Assembly: GCA_027731885.1 (NCBI GenBank)
Contig: JAQCAO010000087.1
Location: 1-5,003 of the forward strand
Length of the DNA stretch: 5,003 bases
Direction: 5' to 3'
DNA from: Actinomycetota bacterium
GTDB taxonomy: Bacteria > Actinomycetota > Actinomycetes > Nanopelagicales > Nanopelagicaceae
Shown: piece after piece, positions 1-5,003 of the stretch
Layout: each line of letters begins with the position of its first letter
Position numbering within the stretch: the first letter of the stretch is position 1
Made by a program: the position numbers and the translations under genes
The notes under the pieces: generated by a model
The model's input: the letters and a program-made list of their open reading frames with translations, nothing else
Told to the model about the DNA's origin: nothing
Databases searched by the model: none

Positions 1-1163
1 CACGTGCGGTATTTGGAATGAAGGGGAATCTGGTCCCAAGTTTTCTTTCCTATCTAGTCTTTGTAGGGTGGGAGACAGTTTTAGTTTCTCTTGCAACGCT
101 AGCTACTGGGACGATCTTCGTTCGCTTGGGCGGTATTGACCAAGATCTTGCAATGGTCCTGGGATTTATTCTCGCGGCGGCGCTAACTATGTACGGCGGT
201 ATTCTGGGCCATAAGGTAATTATGCGCCTGCAAAAATATCTAACCATTATTACCGTCGCGGCAACTTTGGTGTATATAGCGCTGACAGTCGATAGCGTTA
301 ATTGGGAGCGAGTTAGCTCCATTCCAAATGGAACATTGCAAGGTTTTATCGGCGCTTTAATATTTGGAATCACCGGAATCGGTCTTGGATGGGTCAATAC
401 GGCAGCGGATTATTCACGGTACTTGCCCCGCACAACATCTGGCTCTGCAGTCGTCGGTTGGACGATATTTGGTGCATCTATTGTGCCAATTTGCTTAGTT
501 ATCTATGGGGCGCTGCTTGCCGGAAGTGATGAAAAATTAGCTGATGCAATAGCGAGTGATCCCATCGGGGCCTTAACAACGCTCCTACCAACGTGGTATC
601 TAGCGCTCTTTGCGCTAATTGCCATATTGGGGCTGGTCGGTGGCGCGATCTTAGATCTTTACTCATCAGGGTTAACGCTCATTTCTACTGGCTTGCCTAT
701 TAAACGTTATGTTGCGGCAACCTTCGATGGGCTAATTATGTTGGCCGGAACAATTTATATCGTCTGGATTGCAGATAACTTCTTCTATCCATTCCAAGGA
801 TTTTTAATCACCCTAGGCGTACCAATCGCAACCTGGTCGGCAATATTTATTACCGATATTTTGTTAAGACGCAATCCATTTGTGGAAGCCGATCTATTCT
901 CTATTTCTGGACGCTATGGATTATGGAACTGGCGCCCGTTGCTCGTAATGGCCATCGGTACCTTTATAGGGTGGGGATTTGTTACCAATACCTTCGCTAG
1001 CTGGCTCTCCTGGCAAGGTTATTTGCTCTTCCTAATCGGAGGTAGAGAGGGTCCTTGGGCCTTTGCGAATGTAGGAGTAATTTTCGCTCTAGTAATTGGC
1101 TTTTGTGGCCATATTCTCATCTCGGGACGCAGAATTCGCTCCCAAGATAACGCTTTAAGTTAA
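1..1163 (+). CDS. NCS1-family nucleobase (purine/cytosine-type) permease, N-terminus cut off by window edge
   Basis: This is an inner-membrane secondary transporter of the NCS1 family (CodB/COG1457 type), which imports nucleobases or related compounds such as hydantoins and allantoin by H+ or Na+ symport. The reading frame is open to the left edge: the codons before the ATG at 18 encode RAVFG, which continues naturally into MKGNLVPSF, a conserved NCS1 segment. That ATG is therefore internal and the true start lies upstream. Counting from it, 381 residues are visible. Family members usually have about 420-490 residues, so perhaps 40-100 are missing. Roughly nine hydrophobic segments remain. 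Recognisable motifs are GWVNTAADYSRYLPR (124-138), the LDLYSSGLTL stretch (212-221) and TDILLRR (279-285). The C-terminus is short and basic, then TAA. It probably forms an operon with nhaA, 9 nt downstream. The family is confident; the substrate cannot be read from the sequence, and cytosine or a purine is a guess. Confidence 0.9.
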   Translation, partial: RAVFGMKGNLVPSFLSYLVFVGWETVLVSLATLATGTIFVRLGGIDQDLAMVLGFILAAALTMYGGILGHKVIMRLQKYLTIITVAATLVYIALTVDSVNWERVSSIPNGTLQGFIGALIFGITGIGLGWVNTAADYSRYLPRTTSGSAVVGWTIFGASIVPICLVIYGALLAGSDEKLADAIASDPIGALTTLLPTWYLALFALIAILGLVGGAILDLYSSGLTLISTGLPIKRYVAATFDGLIMLAGTIYIVWIADNFFYPFQGFLITLGVPIATWSAIFITDILLRRNPFVEADLFSISGRYGLWNWRPLLVMAIGTFIGWGFVTNTFASWLSWQGYLLFLIGGREGPWAFANVGVIFALVIGFCGHILISGRRIRSQDNALS

Positions 1164-1172
1164 GATGCGCAT

Positions 1173-2363
1173 GTGATCTCTCGTATCTCCCCGCTACTCG
1201 ATTTCTTAAAGCGCGAGTCAACAGGCGGCATACTTATCTTGCTGGCTTCCGCGCTTGGGTTATTAACCGCCAATTCGCCGCTATCAGATAACTATTTTGA
1301 CTTTCTGGAGACACGACTAGCCCTGGGCGCTAATTGGTATCTACTTGATCTATCCGTTCTTAAGTTGATCAACTATTTATTTATGAGCATCTTCTTCTTT
1401 GTAGTCGGTCTTGAGATCAAACGAGAAATGACATCTGGCCATCTAGCATCTCTGAAAAAAGCAATGTTGCCAATATTTGCTGCCGTTGGCGGAATGGCCG
1501 TACCGGCTTTGATATATCTAGCTATCGCCGGTGGGGTCGCACCTGGAGGCTGGGGAGTCCCCGTGGCAACGGATATCGCTTTAGCAGTTGGATTGCTAAC
1601 GATGTTAGGGCCGACCGTTGCCGCCTCGTTAAGATCATTTCTGCTCGCCCTTGCGGTCATAGACGATATCGGGGCAATACTGATTATTGCTTTTGTTTAC
1701 TCGACCGGGATAAATTTTTCGTGGCTGGCTGCGGGATTTATCTCCATCGGATTAATCGCAGGCTTGCAAAGAGCAAAAGTTACGTCAGTATTTATCTATG
1801 CGCTATTTGCTCTAGCTTTATGGTTCTCATTCTATAAAACTGGGGTGCACCCAACGCTGGCCGGAGTAATTATCGGCTTAATGACTCCGAATATTCCACA
1901 CCGCAAATCAAATTTGGAAGATGCCGAAGATGGAAGCGTTTCGGTTATTGAGTGGCTAGAACACAAGTTTCACCCGATTAGCACCTTCTTAGTAGTTCCA
2001 CTATTTGCTTTCGCCAATACCGGAGTTGTTATCACCCTAGATTCGGCTAAGGGAGCAAGCCAATCGGTTATCGCTTGGGGTATCTTCTTTGGATTAGTGG
2101 TTGGTAAACCTCTTGGTGTTCTTGTAGCTTCACTAGCTGCAAAGCGCCTCAATATCGCAGAAATACCTGCGGGGATCGGCGCATCTTCATTGTTGGCCAC
2201 TGGAAGCGCAGCCGGAATCGGCTTCACCGTAGCAATTTTTATCGCCGACTTGGCCTTTAAGGATCCAGAAACGCAAGATATCGCTGTTCTTGCTGTAATT
2301 GTTGCCTCAGTAACAAGTGCACTGATTTCGATCGCGATATTTAAATTAACTGCAAGAAAATAG
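1173..2363 (+). CDS. nhaA: Na+/H+ antiporter NhaA
   Basis: NhaA is an inner-membrane antiporter that expels Na+ (or Li+) in exchange for protons (1 Na+ per 2 H+ in E. coli), serving sodium and pH homeostasis. The 396-residue product is close to the E. coli length (388) and appears intact. The key residues are present: the ion-binding pair D164-D165 in AVIDDIGAIL (E. coli D163/D164), T133-D134 in VATDIALAVG (T132/D133), E81 in GLEIKRE near the cytoplasmic funnel (about E78), H226 in TGVHPTLAG (H225, linked to pH response) and K312 in VGKPLG (K300). The N-terminus matches the family (KRESTGGILILLAS, then ANSP). The start is GTG at 1173: in-frame TAA lies four codons upstream at 1161-1163, and the nearby ATGs at 1165 and 1171 are out of frame and hit TGA at once. 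No good Shine-Dalgarno precedes it, so translation may be coupled to the permease. Family call is very secure; operon membership is inferred from the 9-nt gap. Confidence 0.97.
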   Translation: MISRISPLLDFLKRESTGGILILLASALGLLTANSPLSDNYFDFLETRLALGANWYLLDLSVLKLINYLFMSIFFFVVGLEIKREMTSGHLASLKKAMLPIFAAVGGMAVPALIYLAIAGGVAPGGWGVPVATDIALAVGLLTMLGPTVAASLRSFLLALAVIDDIGAILIIAFVYSTGINFSWLAAGFISIGLIAGLQRAKVTSVFIYALFALALWFSFYKTGVHPTLAGVIIGLMTPNIPHRKSNLEDAEDGSVSVIEWLEHKFHPISTFLVVPLFAFANTGVVITLDSAKGASQSVIAWGIFFGLVVGKPLGVLVASLAAKRLNIAEIPAGIGASSLLATGSAAGIGFTVAIFIADLAFKDPETQDIAVLAVIVASVTSALISIAIFKLTARK

Positions 2364-2366
2364 TTG

Positions 2367-2410
2367 AAAAAAAAGAAGTCCTGCCACATAAATGGCGGGC
2401 CTTCTTTCTT
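2367..2410. terminator. Bidirectional rho-independent terminator between convergent nhaA and glnA
   Basis: Arms at 2372-2386 and 2393-2407 pair over 15 positions with one T-C mismatch (2379/2400) and one G-T wobble (2382/2397), around a 6-nt loop CATAAA. Eight consecutive A (2367-2374) become a U8 tract for glnA transcripts on the minus strand. On the plus strand the stem is followed by a broken T-rich tail (CTTCTTTCTTG), so termination of nhaA should be weaker. The hairpin begins 8 nt after the nhaA stop and ends 9 nt from the glnA stop, which fits a shared terminator. Confidence 0.85.
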
Positions 2411-2416
2411 GTATCT

Positions 2417-3850
2417 TTAGATATCGAAATAGAGTTCAAACTCAGCTGGATGTGGACGCAAGCGAACATAATCGACTTCATTCTTTCGCTTCCACTCAAT
2501 CCAGGTCGAGATGAGGTCTTCGCTGAAGACCCCACCCTTAGTTAGGAACTCGTGATCCTTCTCGAGGCTGTCAAGAACCGCATCAAGTGATCCTGGAACT
2601 TGAGGGATAGCCGCAGCTTCTGCGCCTTCGAGTTCGTATAGATCCTTATCAACTGGGGCAGGTGGCTCAATCTTGTTGAGGATTCCATCGATACCTGCCA
2701 TTAACATCGCAGCGAATGCGAGGTATGGATTCGATGATGGATCTGGGCAACGGAACTCAATGCGCTTAGCCTTTGGTGATGAGCCAGTAATTGGAATACG
2801 AATACAGGCAGAACGGTTACGTGCTGAGTAAACGAGATTTACCGGAGCTTCATATCCTGGGACCAAGCGACGGTAGGAGTTAACCGTTGGGTTAGTGAAG
2901 GCAAGAAGTGAAGGTGCGTGCTTTAGAAGTCCACCGATATACCAACGCGCCATATCTGAGAGATCGCCATAGGTTCCCGCTTCGAAGAAGAGCGGTTTGC
3001 CATCCTTCCAAAGTGATTGGTGCACGTGCATACCTGAACCATTGTCGCCGAAGAGTGGCTTTGGCATAAAGGTCACAGTCTTGCCACCTTCCCAAGCCAC
3101 GTTGCGGATGATGTATTTAAATTTCATTAGCTCATCGCCAGCGCTTAGGATGTCGGTGAAGCGATAGTTGATCTCCATCTGTCCGGCAGTACCAACTTCG
3201 TGGTGTGAGCGCTCAACAATAAGACCAGCGCGGCCGAGCTCCATAACCATCTCATCGCGCAAATCAGCGAATTGATCAGTTGGTGAAACAGGGAAGTAAC
3301 CTCCCTTAATACGTGTGCGATATCCACGGTTTGGTGTGCCATCTGGATCGGCAACGATTCCTGTATTCCAAGCGCCTTCGTAAGAATCGATGTGGTGGTA
3401 GGACTCATTAATTCCGGTTCTGAAGCGAACTGCATCGAAAACATAAAATTCCGCTTCGGGTGCAAAGAATGCTTGATCTGCTATCCCAGTTGACTTCAGA
3501 TAATCAACTGCTTTCGCCACAACACCTCGAGGATCACGCGAGTAAGGAGTGTTATCAGATGGGTTATGAACTGAGAAGAGAATAACTAACGTCTTCTCTA
3601 AGCGGAATGGATCAATAAATGCTGATGAAGGAATCGGTAACAACTTCATATCTGATTCGTGAATTGATTGAAAACCACGGATCGATGAGCCATCGAACAT
3701 TAAGCCGTCAGTAAAGACCGCCTCATCAAAAGATTCAACTGGCACATTGAAGTGATGTTGGATACCTGGAAGATCGGTAAAACGAACATCAACAAGTTTT
3801 ATATCTTCCTTCTTAATAAATGCAAAAATTTCTGCGGAATTCTTAAACAT
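2417..3850 (-). CDS. glnA: Type I (GSI-beta) glutamine synthetase GlnA
   Basis: Cytoplasmic dodecameric enzyme that makes glutamine from glutamate, ammonia and ATP, the main ammonia-assimilation step. The 477-residue product matches actinobacterial GlnA in length (about 470-478). The N-terminal beta-grasp domain holds the DGSSIRGF loop with D53. The catalytic domain shows metal ligands E132 and E134 (PEAEFYVFD), E218 and E226 ([11 protein letters not shown]), H275 and H277 ([10 protein letters not shown]), the flap glutamate E334 with R344 and R346 ([16 protein letters not shown]), and E365/R367 (RIEFRCPD). Y405 in DKDLYEL is the adenylylation tyrosine, so activity is probably controlled by a GlnE-type adenylyltransferase. 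The ATG at 3848-3850 is supported by AGGAG 8 nt upstream and by the family N-terminus. It is transcribed away from the RDD gene and toward nhaA, and ends at the shared terminator. Nothing is missing or broken. Confidence 0.98.
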   Translation of the reverse strand: MFKNSAEIFAFIKKEDIKLVDVRFTDLPGIQHHFNVPVESFDEAVFTDGLMFDGSSIRGFQSIHESDMKLLPIPSSAFIDPFRLEKTLVILFSVHNPSDNTPYSRDPRGVVAKAVDYLKSTGIADQAFFAPEAEFYVFDAVRFRTGINESYHHIDSYEGAWNTGIVADPDGTPNRGYRTRIKGGYFPVSPTDQFADLRDEMVMELGRAGLIVERSHHEVGTAGQMEINYRFTDILSAGDELMKFKYIIRNVAWEGGKTVTFMPKPLFGDNGSGMHVHQSLWKDGKPLFFEAGTYGDLSDMARWYIGGLLKHAPSLLAFTNPTVNSYRRLVPGYEAPVNLVYSARNRSACIRIPITGSSPKAKRIEFRCPDPSSNPYLAFAAMLMAGIDGILNKIEPPAPVDKDLYELEGAEAAAIPQVPGSLDAVLDSLEKDHEFLTKGGVFSEDLISTWIEWKRKNEVDYVRLRPHPAEFELYFDI

Positions 3851-3858
3851 TGACTTTA

Positions 3859-3863
3859 CTCCT
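3859..3863 (-). promoter_or_regulatory. Strong Shine-Dalgarno of glnA
   Basis: Minus-strand AGGAG lies 8 nt before the glnA ATG. It is the only strong ribosome binding site in the window and fixes the start. It also implies a leadered glnA mRNA, in contrast to the RDD gene, which looks leaderless. Confidence 0.88.
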
Positions 3864-3881
3864 GGTATCTTCGAATTTTCG

Positions 3882-3887
3882 AGTGTA
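3882..3887 (-). promoter_or_regulatory. Candidate glnA -10 element
   Basis: The minus strand reads TACACT, which fits TANNNT, about 32 nt before the glnA ATG. Transcription would start near 3875, giving a leader of about 25 nt that contains the AGGAG site. No convincing -35 hexamer stands 16-18 nt upstream, so activator dependence is possible. A second candidate, TAGGGT at 3955-3960, is closer to the GlnR-like box but also lacks a -35. The sequence does not decide between them, and both could be chance matches. Confidence 0.25.
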
Positions 3888-3992
3888 AGGCCGGATGGTT
3901 ACACCAGACAGAGCTATTCGGGCCTTCACCATTGAGGGCGACCGATCTGGGTAAACCCTAAGTCTCTAAGGGCAATTTGGCATAACCAGTGT

Positions 3993-4008
3993 GTTACAAC
4001 CATGTAAA
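3993..4008. promoter_or_regulatory. Candidate GlnR-type operator between glnA and the RDD gene
   Basis: The plus strand reads GTTAC, six bases, then GTAAA; the minus strand reads TTTAC, six bases, then GTAAC. The inner TTAC/GTAA arms form a perfect inverted repeat. This resembles the actinobacterial GlnR box (gTnAC-n6-GaAAC), known upstream of glnA in Streptomyces and of nitrogen genes in Mycobacterium. If glnA uses the -10 at 3955-3960, the box would be centred around -50, usual for GlnR activation. The regulator gene is not in the window, and a one-to-two base departure from consensus makes chance occurrence possible. AmtR-type control is an alternative in some Actinobacteria. Confidence 0.45.
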
Positions 4009-4010
4009 AC

Positions 4011-4039
4011 CTGCAACGCCATCGCCTGGTCGGTAGGCT
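4011..4039 (+). promoter_or_regulatory. Candidate leaderless promoter of the RDD gene
   Basis: TAGGCT (4034-4039) fits TANNNT and ends 7 nt before the ATG at 4047, so transcription would begin at or one base before the start codon. CTGCAA (4011-4016) is a weak -35 at 17-nt spacing, matching TTGACA at three of six positions. No good Shine-Dalgarno is seen; only AGG inside the same -10 could pair with 16S rRNA. Leaderless mRNAs are common in Actinobacteria, which supports this reading. Confidence 0.4.
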
Positions 4040-4046
4040 CACCTGT

Positions 4047-4433
4047 ATGAAACACCAGATCAGTTTGGGCCGGCGCTTCCTGGGTTTAAGCATCGATTGG
4101 CTGATGTGTTACGCAATCGCTCTGGGATTCTTCGGTGGCAGTGGCTCACTGGCAGAACGCGCCCCACAGGCCCGCCTCCCACACCTGGCTATCTTCTTTA
4201 TTGAAGTCTTGCTGCTGACCGCCTTTGGGGGAGCGACGGCAGGACATCGAATGGTCGGATTGAGAGTCGTTCAATTCGGCAGCGGCGCAAACCCAACGCC
4301 TCTGCAAGCGCTAATTCGAACGATCTTGCTCTCTTTGGTGGTGACTGCGATTACCTACGACGAGAATGGGCGTGGAATACACGAGCGCCTTAGCGGAACT
4401 AAATTGTTAGATACGAGAAAAGGTAAGAAGTAA
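4047..4433 (+). CDS. RDD-family small membrane protein
   Basis: A 128-residue protein of the RDD family, membrane proteins whose biochemical role is mostly unknown; some members have been linked to ion transport or stress tolerance. The N-terminal signature SLGRRFLGLSIDW holds the conserved Arg (R9/R10) and Asp (D17). Three hydrophobic segments are visible at about 11-31, 45-66 and 88-104. TAGHRMVGLRVVQ follows the second, and the C-terminal YDENGRGIHERLSGTKLL supplies the last conserved Asp (D105) and the HERLSGT ending typical of the family. The length is near that of the actinobacterial members beside glnA. The ATG at 4047 is chosen because the signature begins a few residues later and TAA at 4005 closes the frame upstream. 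It is divergent from glnA and convergent with the DUF4191 gene, touching it stop to stop. Family call is secure; function is unknown. Confidence 0.92.
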   Translation: MKHQISLGRRFLGLSIDWLMCYAIALGFFGGSGSLAERAPQARLPHLAIFFIEVLLLTAFGGATAGHRMVGLRVVQFGSGANPTPLQALIRTILLSLVVTAITYDENGRGIHERLSGTKLLDTRKGKK

Positions 4434-5003
4434 TCAACGCTTTGGAACGCGAATTCCCTTTGGCATAGGCCCTTTAGGAATTGGCACCGACATACCGCCG
4501 ACTGCTTTAAAGCGGGCACGCACCTCGCGCATTTGATGGGCAGAGAGTTTCTTCGGCAGTTTAGTAACCTTCTTCTGCAACTTGCGAAGCGGAACTTGAC
4601 CATCTCCCTCTCCGACATAGATCTCAGTAACCGGAACTCCTGGAGCGAAGCGTTCAGATTTTCTATGCTCATCCTGCAACATGGCACGAACTGCTTGCGT
4701 ACCTTCACCAGTTAAAACGATTCCAGCACGACCGATACTGCGGTGGACCATATCTTGATTCTTGGTCACCGCAACTGCTGGTGTAGTAACCCATCCTTTG
4801 CGAATCGCCATAAGAACGCTAGCGCCAGCACCCATCTGTCCTTCAATAGATGCGTAAGCCGCAGATGATGCAATACGGGTGAAGAAGAACATCGCCGCAA
4901 GACCTGCAACAGGCAGTGTTACGAAGCCGAGATAAATTGGTTGGCCGATAACTATTCCGATTGAGATTCCAATCGCCCAAGTTATTGCAAAGACTCCGAA
5001 AAC
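4434..5003 (-). CDS. DUF4191 family membrane protein, N-terminus cut off by window edge
   Basis: Actinobacterial membrane protein of the DUF4191 family, function unknown. The minus-strand frame stays open to the right edge, so the methionine at 4890-4892 is internal; 189 residues are visible out of a usual total of about 220-260. Counting from the first visible residue, two hydrophobic segments lie at about 1-20 and 23-43. Family landmarks follow: AAYASIEGQMGAGASVL (48-64), RKGWVTTPAVAV, NQDMVHRSIGRAGIVLTGEG (82-101), PGVPVTEIYVGEGDGQVPLRKL (two parts, 121-142) and a basic tail with VPIPKGPMPKG (173-183). The soluble part is probably cytoplasmic, judged from positive charges after the second helix. 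In other Actinobacteria this gene follows lipA and stands beside the RDD gene and glnA. Its TGA (4434-4436) directly abuts the RDD stop. Family call is secure from remembered members; the role is not inferable. Confidence 0.88.
   Translation of the reverse strand, partial: VFGVFAITWAIGISIGIVIGQPIYLGFVTLPVAGLAAMFFFTRIASSAAYASIEGQMGAGASVLMAIRKGWVTTPAVAVTKNQDMVHRSIGRAGIVLTGEGTQAVRAMLQDEHRKSERFAPGVPVTEIYVGEGDGQVPLRKLQKKVTKLPKKLSAHQMREVRARFKAVGGMSVPIPKGPMPKGIRVPKR

Noticed and set aside
18..20. ATG at 18 as the start of the permease gene
   Set aside because: The frame is open to the left edge and the preceding codons (RAVFG) belong to a conserved NCS1 segment, so this methionine is internal.
50..397. 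115-residue minus-strand open frame inside the permease gene
   Set aside because: Antisense shadow of a well-conserved permease region, rich in Pro/Arg/Thr with no recognisable motif.
1970..2389. 139-residue minus-strand open frame across the nhaA 3' end and terminator
   Set aside because: It is antisense to nhaA, starts within the terminator region, has a low-complexity Ala/Thr-rich sequence, and shows no recognisable domain or ribosome site.
3145..3465. 106-residue minus-strand open frame within glnA
   Set aside because: It lies wholly inside glnA in another frame, and its protein resembles no family; glnA in this stretch has full catalytic motifs.
3851..4046. Riboswitch or small RNA (for example a glutamine riboswitch) in the glnA upstream region
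   Set aside because: Only short imperfect repeats are visible and nothing matches a riboswitch core that I can recognise by eye; a covariance-model search would be needed to claim one.
4355..4708. 117-residue minus-strand open frame covering the RDD/DUF4191 junction
   Set aside because: It overlaps two well-supported genes, is Arg/Cys-rich as expected of a shadow frame, and has no domain or ribosome site.
4890..4892. Methionine as the start of a 152-residue DUF4191 protein
   Set aside because: The 37 in-frame codons upstream to the window edge have no stop and encode a hydrophobic stretch that completes the family's two N-terminal helices.
1..5003. Mobile element, CRISPR array, toxin-antitoxin or defence system
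   Set aside because: No transposase or integrase, no regularly spaced repeats, no flanking direct repeats and no small gene pairs are visible; every substantial gene belongs to a known housekeeping or transport family.

Overview
The window looks like chromosomal DNA from an actinobacterium with unusually low GC for that phylum. Composition was judged by eye, not counted. The right half carries a trio that is characteristic of Actinobacteria: a DUF4191 membrane protein, a small RDD-family membrane protein and type I glutamine synthetase (glnA). From memory, the same neighbours sit together in Mycobacterium tuberculosis (lipB-lipA-Rv2219-Rv2219A-glnA1) and in Streptomyces around SCO2198. An actinobacterial backbone with many A/T-ending codons and compact spacing would suit a streamlined planktonic lineage such as freshwater acI/Nanopelagicales. 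That placement is inference only.

Layout, left to right. (1) 1-1163 (+): an NCS1-family nucleobase-type permease whose N-terminus lies outside the window. (2) 1173-2363 (+): a complete NhaA Na+/H+ antiporter, 9 nt behind the permease and in the same reading frame, so probably one operon. (3) 2367-2410: a hairpin flanked by A and T tracts that can stop transcription from both sides, since nhaA and glnA converge here. (4) 2417-3850 (-): complete glnA with all expected catalytic residues, the adenylylation tyrosine and a strong ribosome binding site. (5) 3851-4046: a 196-nt divergent intergenic region with a GlnR-like inverted repeat, two possible glnA -10 elements and a likely leaderless promoter for the next gene. 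(6) 4047-4433 (+): RDD-family protein. (7) 4434-5003 (-): DUF4191 protein, N-terminus beyond the right edge. Its stop codon directly abuts the RDD stop codon.

Two functional modules are visible. The left one is a transporter pair: NhaA exchanges Na+ for H+, and characterised NCS1 permeases are often Na+ coupled, so NhaA could support the gradient the permease uses. The right one is the nitrogen-assimilation gene glnA with its conserved actinobacterial membrane-protein neighbours. lipA would be expected just beyond the right edge.

I found no mobile element, CRISPR array, tRNA/rRNA, toxin-antitoxin pair or defence system. The genes are known families. The points most worth a second look are the GlnR-like site shared by divergent promoters, the zero-gap convergent gene pair without a terminator, and the permease-nhaA pairing.
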